Source of the DNA: Planctomycetota bacterium
GTDB taxonomy: Bacteria; Planctomycetota; UBA1135; GCA-002686595
DNA: 64,000 bases
NCBI GenBank assembly: GCA_012960475.1
Contig: DUBE01000038.1
Span: 1-64,000 of the forward strand
Reading direction: 5' to 3'
Under the pieces are notes generated by a model. It ran no database searches and had not been told where the DNA came from. It saw nothing but the letters and a program-made list of their open reading frames with translations. Numbering within the stretch: position 1 is the first letter of the stretch; each line of letters opens with the position of its first letter. The position numbers were made by a program, and so were the translations under genes. Below, one piece after another: positions 19,124 to 27,860 of the stretch.

Positions 19124-20245
19124 ATGCGCCATGCACAATCGCACGAGCAAGAAAAGGATCACGGCCAGCACACTCTTGAGGTGTTGCCCGGAGTGGTGGT
19201 TGGAGTCAACGGGCACGATGTGTTTGTGGACCTGGGACCGAAACGCCAGGGAGTGATCCAAGCGGATGCCTTCGACGGACCCGCCACAATCGGCAGCCGC
19301 TACGATTTCGTTCTGCATGGCAGAGAGGAGAGCCTCTGGGTTCTGTCCCTGGCAGGCTCAAGGTCTATGAGCTCCTGGGTAGATGCGGAACCGGGCAACC
19401 TTGTCTCTGCACGAGTCCTGCGTATGCACGAGGACGGGCTGCAACTCAAAATCGGCCGCCTGCACGCCTGGATGCCCAAGGGGCAAGCCGGGGTTCCCCA
19501 GGGCCATAACCCCGCAGAGCTCATTGGCCGCACGGTACGCGTGGAAGTGCTGGAAGTGGATCCCCGCCACCAGCGCGTGATCGTCTCGCGCAAGGCAGCC
19601 TTGCGCCGGGAGCGCGCAGGATTCAGCCTGCCCTCCCCCGGCGATCGGGTACAGGGGCGCGTTGTGCGCCTGGAAGAGTACGGCGCCTTTATCCAACTTG
19701 GCTCTGGCCGCCAAGGACTGTTGCACATATCCAATGTCTCCCATGAACCGATCGAGGACATCGAAGAAGTCCTACGCCTCGGAGAGTCGGTCCAGGCAGT
19801 GGTGCTGCATGTGCGTGAAGGTGGCCGACGAATCGCTCTAGGCCTCAAACAGTTGATGGAGAATCCCTTTACATGTCTGGCCAAGACCGCATTTGAGGGC
19901 CAGATCATCGAGGGCATGGTCACCCGCATCCTGCCACACGGGGCGCTAGTGCGCGTGGAACCAGGCGTAATCGGTCTTCTGCCCAAGAGCCAAACCGCAT
20001 CGCAGAGACCACTTCGCACTCTTCTACGACGAGACCAGCGCCTGTGCGTGCGCATTCTGCGGCTCGACCCGGACCAGGAACGACTGACCCTCTCCTGGCA
20101 ACATGTGAACGGAGCCGCGATCGCTCCTGACGAAGCATCCCTGCGCCAGGATCTCGGTAAACTGGCCAAGGAACTCGGCGCGACACATGCGAGCACAAAT
20201 CTAGGACGCCTTCTGAAGAACGCTTTGCACCGAGACGCGAGCTGA
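19124..20245 (+). CDS. multi-domain S1 RNA-binding protein
   Basis: A 373-residue protein with four S1-type OB-fold units at about residues 17-72, 85-152, 168-240 and 252-325. The third is the clearest: GDRVQGRVVRLEEYGAFIQL, then QGLLHISNVS. S1 domains bind single-stranded RNA. The protein is shorter than ribosomal protein S1 (usually 400-570 residues with 4-6 domains), so it is either an S1 paralogue or a translation/RNA-decay accessory factor. It is convergent with the cyclase-like lipoprotein gene 4 bases downstream. Confidence 0.82.
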   Translation: MRHAQSHEQEKDHGQHTLEVLPGVVVGVNGHDVFVDLGPKRQGVIQADAFDGPATIGSRYDFVLHGREESLWVLSLAGSRSMSSWVDAEPGNLVSARVLRMHEDGLQLKIGRLHAWMPKGQAGVPQGHNPAELIGRTVRVEVLEVDPRHQRVIVSRKAALRRERAGFSLPSPGDRVQGRVVRLEEYGAFIQLGSGRQGLLHISNVSHEPIEDIEEVLRLGESVQAVVLHVREGGRRIALGLKQLMENPFTCLAKTAFEGQIIEGMVTRILPHGALVRVEPGVIGLLPKSQTASQRPLRTLLRRDQRLCVRILRLDPDQERLTLSWQHVNGAAIAPDEASLRQDLGKLAKELGATHASTNLGRLLKNALHRDAS

Positions 20246-20249
20246 GAAC

Positions 20250-22061
20250 TCAGTCCCCCAGCAGCAACTCCACCTCGCCCAGTCCCCCGCCCATTTCGGG
20301 GTCAGCACCGGGTACGACGCTGGTCAAGGTGATTCGCATACTGCTGACCTTGAGGGGCTCAGAAAAAGAGAGTCTGCCCTTGCGCCGTTCGTCCGAGTGC
20401 ATGCGAATGACCCCGACCAGTTTTCCGTTGATCTCTACCTCGGCCTCAAATACCCGGGGCAGGGCGCCGGACTGAATCGGCCAACTGAGGGGTTGGGTCA
20501 GGAGAATCGTATCCGCGAGGATCGGGCGCTTGAGTTTGATCCTCAGGCTTGGTTTGCGGTCGGTCTGGGCCGCACGCCAGTGAGTGTGATAATCCCCATC
20601 GATAGCAAGGCCTGCCGGGTGACCAGCCCCCTTTGTGCTTGCACTTGCCGATGCGCGCTGGCCATCCAAGCGAGCCAAATCGATCAGATTCCGAGCATGC
20701 TCCAGGGCCACCTGCACCAAGGGGTCGAAGGCCTTGGGTTTGAATTCGACCAGCATGGCTTGAGAATTGACAACCCGCGGGATCGAATCCGCAATCCCCG
20801 GTCCGGCCTCACCTCCCGGAGGTGGCGCAAGCAGATGCACCTGCGCCTGGACCTGATACTTGCCCGGCTGGGTGAAGGACTGCTCGAACTCAAAGCGCTG
20901 GGTCTCGTTGGCCATAGTGGATTCACTCATGATCTCCTTGACCGCATGTCCATTCACAAACCAAACAACCTTGGTGATGCGCAGGCCACGCCTAATTTCC
21001 CCTGGCCAGGCGTGCAATTCACGCAGGGGCTTGGACCAGGCGGATATCCAGATCTGGCAGGGGTCTCTGCCAATTCCCTGCAGATGGATACCCCCCTGGC
21101 GCAGGGAGTAGACCCAGCGCTTGGCTGTTTGACTACTGCGGGCGCCCTTGCCTGTGCTCGGGCCTGTGGCCCGGTTCAAGAACAAGAGCGAATAGGCCGT
21201 CCCCGGGAGATCCCCGGCAAAAGATCCGTCTTCCCGCTGGAGCCCGAGGATTGCACCTGCCCCAACGCCATACCAATCCTCGCCCCCGATGCGCTCGCGA
21301 CCAGTCAAGGCACCAACCCTCTCGATGCCGTACCAGGTGTAGAGGTGGTTCTGCGGCCCAAAGTGCCGATCGAGCCAATGCAATCCGTCATTGATCAAGC
21401 GGTCCCCGGGAGCCGGGTCTTTGGGAGCCCCCTGCTGCAAGTGCAAGCGACAAATCGCCAGACTGCCGATCCCCGCGGCGGTCATCGACTGGCTGCCCTG
21501 GTTCCCACCCATTTGGTAGGAAAAGCCTCGGTCCTTGGCGCGATACCTGCCCACGGCTCTAGCCACCGAGCGCCACAGATCCGCGGGTATTGTTCCACCG
21601 GCCTTGACTCCCGCGTGCAACCCAAGCAAAGCAAACTGGGTGTTTGAGAGGTCTTCCAAGCCACCCGGATAAGCCCAGGTTCCCCTCTTGCCGCGGATTT
21701 CAACTAGCGTGTCCAGCACGCGTTGCAAGCGCTGCTGATCCTCGGGCCGACCAGCAGCTGCCAAAGCCAGGGCAAGACAAGCCTGATCGTAGGTCCCGGA
21801 ATGACGCGCCACCTCCAAGCGAGCCAATGCGCGAGCAACCGTGCTGTCCTCGGGCGTAAGACCACTCTTGATCAGCGCATAGGTCAAGAGAGCTGTCTGC
21901 CCCATACGCTCGGCCCCGGCAAATGACCCATCGAGACGCTGGATCTCCTGCAAGTACCGGACCCCAGAATCGATGGCTCGATTGACTTCAACCACAGAGG
22001 GAGTCTCGGTCTGGCTTGCGGGAGAAAGCAAGCAACCGGTCAAGAGGAGAGAAGACCACAC
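20250..22061 (-). CDS. squalene-cyclase-like repeat lipoprotein with discoidin-like C-terminus
   Basis: The GTG at 22061 (VWSSLLLTGCLLSP) gives a short lipoprotein signal with lipobox LTGC; a stop lies 12 codons upstream. Residues 30-310 hold prenyltransferase/squalene-oxidase alpha-alpha repeats (GVRYLQEIQRLDGSFAG, GTWAYPGGLEDLSNTQFALL, LGLQREDGSFAGDL). The cyclase catalytic DCTAE motif is not seen, so enzymatic cyclisation is unlikely. The C-terminus (AIDGDYHTHWRAAQTDRKPS, then a jelly-roll-like region) resembles F5/8 type C domains, which bind sugars or surfaces. Its role is unknown; proteins of this kind are frequent in Planctomycetota. Confidence 0.78.
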   Translation of the reverse strand: MWSSLLLTGCLLSPASQTETPSVVEVNRAIDSGVRYLQEIQRLDGSFAGAERMGQTALLTYALIKSGLTPEDSTVARALARLEVARHSGTYDQACLALALAAAGRPEDQQRLQRVLDTLVEIRGKRGTWAYPGGLEDLSNTQFALLGLHAGVKAGGTIPADLWRSVARAVGRYRAKDRGFSYQMGGNQGSQSMTAAGIGSLAICRLHLQQGAPKDPAPGDRLINDGLHWLDRHFGPQNHLYTWYGIERVGALTGRERIGGEDWYGVGAGAILGLQREDGSFAGDLPGTAYSLLFLNRATGPSTGKGARSSQTAKRWVYSLRQGGIHLQGIGRDPCQIWISAWSKPLRELHAWPGEIRRGLRITKVVWFVNGHAVKEIMSESTMANETQRFEFEQSFTQPGKYQVQAQVHLLAPPPGGEAGPGIADSIPRVVNSQAMLVEFKPKAFDPLVQVALEHARNLIDLARLDGQRASASASTKGAGHPAGLAIDGDYHTHWRAAQTDRKPSLRIKLKRPILADTILLTQPLSWPIQSGALPRVFEAEVEINGKLVGVIRMHSDERRKGRLSFSEPLKVSSMRITLTSVVPGADPEMGGGLGEVELLLGD

Positions 22062-22161
22062 GCAGGGCCAAGATAGGACAGGATTCGCGCGGGGTTACCC
22101 CTTGTCCAGGCTTTTTGATTATGTGCCCGGGAACGAGGTCGAGAGCTTATCCTCCGATCCC

Positions 22162-24273
22162 ATGCAGCGCCTCCGCAAGCCCCTGATCCTGCTGCTCGCC
22201 CTGGCCTGCGCATTCAGCTGGCTGCCCCTGCATGGAATCGATGACGAACCCCTTGTGCTGACCATGCAAGGCCGGGGTTGGTCCAGCGCGGGGGTCGAAA
22301 GCAGCGGAATCACATACTCCGCGGCCGCCCTTGCCTTCGGTGATCAAACCGACGGGGGGGTGCTTCAAAGCCGTTACCAAGCAACTCCCCTGGCAGTGGA
22401 GCGAATCTGGATCGTGGGCCTTGATGACAGTCGCCTGCTGCGCGAAGTAGGGCTAGCCCTGGCCCATGAATTGACCGAGGTTCCGGGTGTGCGCGAAGTG
22501 GCATGGTTTCCAAGGTCCTCCCAACCCCTGACGGTGCGGCGCACCCCAGACCTGTGGGTGATTCTGGAATTGAACTCTGAGGAGACCCTGCACCTTCCAG
22601 GATATTGCGACGTCAAAGCAAGCGTGCGCGCGAGCATGGGCCGCGACCCCCTGACGGAACAACCGCAAGGCCCCTGGCGGGAGGCAATCTCAGGCCAAAG
22701 CTGGGTCGAAACAAGTGCACGAGCCATCGGGTTGGTAAGCGCCGGTGCACGCTATAAAGTCATTGCCAAGAACCTGACTGATCACCTCAACCTACAGGGC
22801 ACTCTCAAAACAGCAATCCGCGAGCATGGTTTCATCGCCTCCCCGCCCCTGGACCCGAGCCTTGCGACCTTTGATGTGCCCGACAGCTGGGGCGCAGCGG
22901 TAGGCGAGAACGCACGTGTAGTCCAAGCGGGCCGTCCCCCGGGCATGGAGGGAGAAGTTCTGTGGGAATTCACAGGCGACCCTCAGGCCCTGCTGCAACG
23001 GCTGGAGGACCTGGGTTTTGTTGAAGCGCCCGCCGCCCAATTCCCGTTCAGCCAGCGGATCTTCCAGCGAGAGCGCGAGACCATCACCCTGACCACACGC
23101 AAAGGGTCCACAAATCCCAAGTCTCTGCTCCTTTGGCGGCGCGCGCTCAATCAAGAGGACCTGAACCGCTGGCTGGCCACTTCTCCAGCACACGAACGGG
23201 TGGGCGATGGTCTTCTGCGCAACCACTCCTGGCCCGGTTCCGCAACCAGGACCGTGCTCAACAAGGCGATCGCCGAGGGAGTGTTTCCAGGGACCGTTGC
23301 AATCATGGGTGGCCGCAACCAACCCGCCAGGGTCATCCTCCTGGGGCAGTTGGGCCTCGACAAGCGGACGAGCCCCAGGGCTACAACGCTTTGGGATCTG
23401 GCTTCCCTCACCAAAGTGGTCAGCACCACAACACTGGCGCTCTTGCTGGAAGAAGAGGGCCTGCTCTCCCTCTCAGATCCCCTGGGCACCCACCTGCCCG
23501 AATTCCTCGCAGGTGCCCCGCAGGATTCTCCCCGCCGTCAAGTGCGACTCGACCATCTCCTGACGCACACTTCGGGTCTGCCCCCCTGGAAACCCTTCTA
23601 CACAGAAGCATCCAGCTACCAGGAACTGCTCGCGCTGGTACAACAAGAACCTCTCGAACACGCTCCGGGCAAGATGCGCGCCTACAGCGACCTGGGACTG
23701 ATCCTCCTGGGTGCGGCATTGGAAGCTTGCACCCAAACTCCCCTGGCAGTGCTGGAACAAGACCGCATCTTCCGGCCACTGGGTCTCACCAGCGCCACTC
23801 GAAACCCGCTCAACCAGAGCCAGTTCCTGATCGCTCCAACCGAGGAACGCGAAGAAGGGGGCTATCACCATGGGGTCGTGCACGATGAAAACTCCCGTGC
23901 AGCCGGGGGCCAGACTGCCCATGCGGGGCTCTTTGCCTCGGGTCTCGACCTGGCTGCCTTCTGTCGCGAATGGTTGCGGGTGGAAGGGGACGAAGCTCGC
24001 ATATTGCCGAAGTCAGCACTGGAACGGGTCTTGAGCGGAGCCCATGGACAACGCCTCGGCTGGCAGCGAGCAGGAGAGCGCTACCCAGGACTCGGGCCCC
24101 GCACCCTGTACCACACCGGGTTCACGGGCACGGCCCTTTGGATCGATCCGGACCAAGACCTCTTCCTGATCCTGTTGACCAACCGGGTCCATCCCTCGCG
24201 AGAAGGCAAAGGGATCGGAGAAGCAAGGCGTGCGTTCGTAGCTGCGGCCTTGCTGGACGCCCAACTCAGATGA
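22162..24273 (+). CDS. serine hydrolase, beta-lactamase (class C/PBP4-like) family with novel N-terminal half
   Basis: The ATG at 22162 gives MQRLRKPLILLLALACAFSW, a signal peptide; the frame is open further upstream but overlaps the divergent gene. Residues about 25-370 match no family I recognise. Residues about 375-700 are a beta-lactamase-related hydrolase with catalytic SLTK (about residue 415), YSD in place of YxN, and HTGFTG near residue 650 in place of KTG. LDHLLTHTSGLPPW is a typical class C-like signature. It is inferred to be a periplasmic esterase or D-amino-acid peptidase. No beta-lactam resistance role can be claimed. Confidence 0.82.
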   Translation: MQRLRKPLILLLALACAFSWLPLHGIDDEPLVLTMQGRGWSSAGVESSGITYSAAALAFGDQTDGGVLQSRYQATPLAVERIWIVGLDDSRLLREVGLALAHELTEVPGVREVAWFPRSSQPLTVRRTPDLWVILELNSEETLHLPGYCDVKASVRASMGRDPLTEQPQGPWREAISGQSWVETSARAIGLVSAGARYKVIAKNLTDHLNLQGTLKTAIREHGFIASPPLDPSLATFDVPDSWGAAVGENARVVQAGRPPGMEGEVLWEFTGDPQALLQRLEDLGFVEAPAAQFPFSQRIFQRERETITLTTRKGSTNPKSLLLWRRALNQEDLNRWLATSPAHERVGDGLLRNHSWPGSATRTVLNKAIAEGVFPGTVAIMGGRNQPARVILLGQLGLDKRTSPRATTLWDLASLTKVVSTTTLALLLEEEGLLSLSDPLGTHLPEFLAGAPQDSPRRQVRLDHLLTHTSGLPPWKPFYTEASSYQELLALVQQEPLEHAPGKMRAYSDLGLILLGAALEACTQTPLAVLEQDRIFRPLGLTSATRNPLNQSQFLIAPTEEREEGGYHHGVVHDENSRAAGGQTAHAGLFASGLDLAAFCREWLRVEGDEARILPKSALERVLSGAHGQRLGWQRAGERYPGLGPRTLYHTGFTGTALWIDPDQDLFLILLTNRVHPSREGKGIGEARRAFVAAALLDAQLR

Positions 24274-24404
24274 TCCTGGAGAGACCGAATACAACAACTC
24301 CCCATGATTGATGCCTGCCAGGAACCCCGCAGGAAGCCGGGCAACAGAATCCAAAACCAGAATGTCCCTGGGGAAATTCGGCGGCCCCGTTAGAGTCCGG
24401 CACA

Positions 24405-25043
24405 ATGACTGATCCGACCAAGAACCCGGGGGATAATCCCGCAGAGCCCCAAGACGCACCTCCCAAGGCCAGTCCACTGATCCGCATGGCCATCGAGTTC
24501 GGGCCTCTGGTGGTCTTTTTCGCCACCCAACGCCTCACCAAAGACAGCGACCCCAAGGGCCTGGACGGGCTTTGGTACGCGACCATCGCCTTCATGCTGG
24601 CCATCACCCTGAGCGTGATCGCTGGTCGCATGATCGAGCGTCGCTGGCCCGTGGTTCCCCTGGTGACAGCGGTCTTCGTCCTGCTGCTCGGGGGCTTGAC
24701 CCTCTGGCTACAGGACGCGACCTTCATGAAGATCAAACCCACCCTGGTGAACTCCCTCTTCGCCGCCATTCTGGGCTTCGGCCTCTGGCGCGGCAGGATC
24801 TACCTGAAGGCGATCTTTGGGGAAGCCCTACACCTCTCGGACGAGCGCTGGAGCCGCCTGACCAAGCGCTTCATTTTATGGTTCATCAGTTTGGCAATCT
24901 TGAACGAGATCGCCCGTCAGGTCCTGAACACCGACGACTGGACCACCTTCAAGACCGTCGGTCTACCAGTCATGACCGTACTGTTCATGTTGACCCTGGG
25001 GCCGCTGATCTCCCAGGAGAACGAACAACCCGAGGACAACTAG
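24405..25043 (+). CDS. yciB: septation protein A family, YciB/IspZ-like
   Basis: A 212-residue inner-membrane protein with about five or six transmembrane segments. Family signatures: IEFGPLVVFFATQ near the N-terminus, KPTLVNSLFAAILGFGL in the middle, and WFISLAILNEIARQVL towards the C-terminus (the family has NExxW-like here). YciB proteins are linked to septation and envelope maintenance in Proteobacteria. The first 25 residues are a hydrophilic, Pro-rich extension absent from the E. coli protein. The stop is 3 bases from the convergent gene's stop. Confidence 0.87.
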   Translation: MTDPTKNPGDNPAEPQDAPPKASPLIRMAIEFGPLVVFFATQRLTKDSDPKGLDGLWYATIAFMLAITLSVIAGRMIERRWPVVPLVTAVFVLLLGGLTLWLQDATFMKIKPTLVNSLFAAILGFGLWRGRIYLKAIFGEALHLSDERWSRLTKRFILWFISLAILNEIARQVLNTDDWTTFKTVGLPVMTVLFMLTLGPLISQENEQPEDN

Positions 25044-25046
25044 GCC

Positions 25047-27383
25047 TCAAGGGAAGCTGACCCAAAAGCTAGCACCGAAAATCAAGCTGGGATCTCCCGT
25101 GGCATGCATGCGTCGAGCCATGATCTCAGGATCGTCTTCGAGATAGACCTCCTCTTCCGCATCCCCCACCACCAGGGTGATCGCCGCGTCGGGATCCACC
25201 AAACGCTCGTCCAGATAGATCCAGACCCCATCGACTCCTTGGCCGGATATCTCTACCCGGTTGTCCCGACAGGTGGCATGCACTACGGCTCCCTCGATGG
25301 GAGTCTCCACCGAGATCCACGCAAAGTCCTTCAGCACATTGTCACTCATGCGCCAATGCAGTTCCCGGGGCACAGTCTGGCGCACACGCGAGAGCATCTG
25401 GGTCAGATAGTCCCGATCCGGCAGACCCCCGTGCCCGTGACCTGCCTGCTCCAAATAGTCCACCCCATAGAGGCCCTTGTGCGCGGCCTTGAGTTGTTTC
25501 ATGGACTCGGCGAAGCTACGGCACAGCTCAATGCGTCCATAGGCCGTGTCATTCTCGCCCACCATGAAAGTGAAGCGCGTATTGGTCAGATTCTCGCCCA
25601 CGGTTTCCCCGGCAGTAGGCGCTGCGGCAGAAGAATGCACCGCGGCAAAGCGCCAGGGAATTTTGGTGCCAATCACGAAGGCTCCATAGCCCCCGTGGCT
25701 GTAACCGATCAGGTGCACGCGATCAGCATCCACTCCCTCAGCCACCAAAAGTTGTGCAATCAGACGATTGATCAAGAGGGAGATGCGATCGTCATAAAAA
25801 CCATTCCAGACATCGTTGGGAGCTCGCAAGGCCAGGTACAAGTAACCAGAGACCTCGGGATGGTCCTTGTAATAGGACTGCATCACCTTCCATTGACTGT
25901 CGTTGACCTTCTTTGGAACGCCTCCTCCCCCGTGCATGGCGATGACCACAGGCCAGCCGCCGACGGGCCGCTTGCCCACCGCTCTCAAGGTGTAGGGCGC
26001 CTCTTGCCCGTTGGCCTTGACCACCCGCGCGAGGGCATCGGCGCGCATCCTCTGGGTACCGGCACTCCTCAGCCAGGCCTGCTCGATGCAGCCCCGAAAG
26101 CCCTCCGAACCGCGACTGCGGAAGGCGGTCTCCGGGAAAGCTGCACTGGGGTCGCTGTCCAGATCCGCGAACCACTGGGCCACAACAGCTGTGGGGTCCC
26201 CGCTGGCGACAAAACCCTCCTCGGACCAAAGATTGTTGCGATAGTGAATGACCCCCTGGTCCCGAGGAGTCTCAATGAACCATGGGAAGCTCCAGGAACC
26301 GAGCGCATCCTCCACCTGAATGAAGTACTTCTTGCCCCGCAGGACCACGCACTCGAAGACATCGTTGGTGTCCGCCCCCTCGCCACGGGTTATCCCCTCC
26401 ACCCGGGCACGGTTATCGTCCACCAGCGTCACCGCCACGGACACCTCCACCCGCTTGCCACCGGGAACATCCCTCAGGGTGATCAAGAGACGCGCGTGAC
26501 GATCGTCGAGTTCGGGCTTCTTCTCGTCCTGCGCATAGCGTTGGGTCACATCAACGCCGCCGACTCGACCGTTCGGTTCCCAGGCCATGGGAAAGGCCGT
26601 GGCCGCGCCCCAACTCACCGCAAAAATCGCCTTGAGAGGGTCCCCCTTGATGGCCCGCGCAGCGTCCCCTTCAAACCAGGCGTGATTCAAACCGCGCGCG
26701 TCGGGTTCGCAGGCCCCGATAAAATGCCAGCCCTGATCCCAGACCTCGACCCAGGTGTGGTTGCCCGATTTCTCAGCCCAGCTTGCGGTACCAGCCAAGC
26801 GCGCGGGAACAGAGACCGCACGGCAGGCATCAGCCAGGAGGATCGAGAGCCCGGTACAAGAAGCCAGGCCTTGCTCCATGGACTCTGCCGGGCTCTGATC
26901 CGGCCGTTTGCGTTTGGTGGAGTAGCGCACACCAAGCTTGCCGAACAAGCGTTCGTTCAAACGTTGGGCCGCCTCGGCGGGTGTCTTGCAATCCGCCACC
27001 ATGGGCAAGCAGAGATCGGTGAGTTCCTGACGCCATGGATCCCGCGCCTCGGATACATGGGCGTAGGGCAGCACATGCTCGCGAAAAAGCGCATCGGGCA
27101 GGGCCGCACCCCAGGGGACCTGGGCACGCACCTTGACCGCCAACTCCACCTCGGCCAGTACTCGCGCCGGGGAGAGGCTGATCAGATCCGCCGTGGGCAT
27201 GACGGCGATCAGGTGCCCCAGGTCTGCACGCAAGTCCTCAGGCACCTGACTCAAGCTGTCGCGCCAGAGGGCCTGGGCTGAACCCGCACGCTCAAGGGCA
27301 GCATCCAGTTCCGGGGGCCAACCCTGTTGCTGTGGAGCGGGAGTCAGAGCGAGCAGAATCGAAAATGAGAATTGAGCAATCAT
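25047..27383 (-). CDS. transglutaminase-like/esterase fusion, secreted
   Basis: The ATG at 27383 gives MIAQFSFSILLALTPAPQQQ, a signal peptide; the longer frame upstream lacks features. Residues 80-260 are a transglutaminase-like domain with catalytic Cys176 (ASCTGLSIL), His209 (NHTWVEVW) and Asp228 (CEPD). Residues about 490-720 are an alpha/beta hydrolase of the PHB-depolymerase/esterase type with GYSHGGYGAF (Ser near 560) and a late His region (GHGHGGLPD). The combination in one polypeptide is unusual and suggests a secreted protein- or peptidoglycan-directed enzyme. Substrate unknown. Confidence 0.83.
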   Translation of the reverse strand: MIAQFSFSILLALTPAPQQQGWPPELDAALERAGSAQALWRDSLSQVPEDLRADLGHLIAVMPTADLISLSPARVLAEVELAVKVRAQVPWGAALPDALFREHVLPYAHVSEARDPWRQELTDLCLPMVADCKTPAEAAQRLNERLFGKLGVRYSTKRKRPDQSPAESMEQGLASCTGLSILLADACRAVSVPARLAGTASWAEKSGNHTWVEVWDQGWHFIGACEPDARGLNHAWFEGDAARAIKGDPLKAIFAVSWGAATAFPMAWEPNGRVGGVDVTQRYAQDEKKPELDDRHARLLITLRDVPGGKRVEVSVAVTLVDDNRARVEGITRGEGADTNDVFECVVLRGKKYFIQVEDALGSWSFPWFIETPRDQGVIHYRNNLWSEEGFVASGDPTAVVAQWFADLDSDPSAAFPETAFRSRGSEGFRGCIEQAWLRSAGTQRMRADALARVVKANGQEAPYTLRAVGKRPVGGWPVVIAMHGGGGVPKKVNDSQWKVMQSYYKDHPEVSGYLYLALRAPNDVWNGFYDDRISLLINRLIAQLLVAEGVDADRVHLIGYSHGGYGAFVIGTKIPWRFAAVHSSAAAPTAGETVGENLTNTRFTFMVGENDTAYGRIELCRSFAESMKQLKAAHKGLYGVDYLEQAGHGHGGLPDRDYLTQMLSRVRQTVPRELHWRMSDNVLKDFAWISVETPIEGAVVHATCRDNRVEISGQGVDGVWIYLDERLVDPDAAITLVVGDAEEEVYLEDDPEIMARRMHATGDPSLIFGASFWVSFP

Positions 27384-27499
27384 GGATTTCAAAGGTCTTT
27401 GCTTGGGAGTGAACCATACTGTAGCGAGGTGAAACCCTGTTGGGATACCGGGGCCTTGACCCTCTCCCCCGGCGCCAGAGGAAGGTAGGCTTGAACCCC

Positions 27500-27841
27500 A
27501 TGGAGCAGTCAATCGTCATTGCCGAGGGCCTCCTGCCCAGTCTCAACCGATCCCGCGCCCTGCTGGAGAGCGATGGACTCAGGTCCAAGCTTGTGCGGCC
27601 ACCGGGCTGTGACCCAAGAAGCTGAAGCCCCAAATTCTGGCTCGCGGTCGCGGGCCCCGATGCAGAGCGCGCCCGAGCTCTCCTTGATGACCACGAGCGC
27701 CAGCACATGGACCCCGCCCAACTGGCCGCCCAAGATGCGGTGGTGGACTTGGACGCAGACCTGGCCACCTGCCCCGCTTGCCTCGGAGAAATAGAAAAAG
27801 GCAACGAACGCTGCCCTGGATGCGGACTGCGATTGTTCTAG
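27500..27841 (+). CDS. DUF2007-like/zinc-ribbon protein with in-frame TGA (candidate selenoprotein)
   Basis: The ATG at 27500 starts MEQSIVIAEGLLPSLNRS, resembling the ligand-like DUF2007 fold. Codon 42 is TGA (27623-27625). The same frame continues SPKFWLAVAGPDAERARALL (the second half of the DUF2007-like unit) and a C-terminal zinc ribbon CPAC...CPGCGLRLF, ending in TAG at 27841; 113 residues in all. Without read-through only 41 residues are made, and the ribbon lacks a start. The residue before TGA is Ser and Cys37 is nearby, so a Cys/Sec pair is possible. A SECIS-like hairpin follows. The rhomboid gene 19 bases downstream starts with a similar domain. It could also be a pseudogene. Confidence 0.6.
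27623..27656 (+). other. in-frame TGA plus SECIS-like hairpin with GGUC loop
   Basis: TGA at 27623-27625 is followed after 20 nt by a hairpin: GGCTCGC (27639-27645) pairs with GCGGGCC (27650-27656), 7 bp with one U-G pair, loop GGTC (27646-27649). The E. coli fdhF SECIS has GGUC in its apical loop, 18 nt after UGA, which is bound by SelB. Spacing and loop match well. Confidence 0.5.
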
Positions 27842-27860
27842 GCTGGGCAAACCGCCGACC

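Noticed and set aside
20250..22061. True squalene-hopene cyclase
   Set aside because: The protein is a lipoprotein, lacks the DxDD-type catalytic motif and ends in a discoidin-like domain, so only the helical repeat fold is shared.
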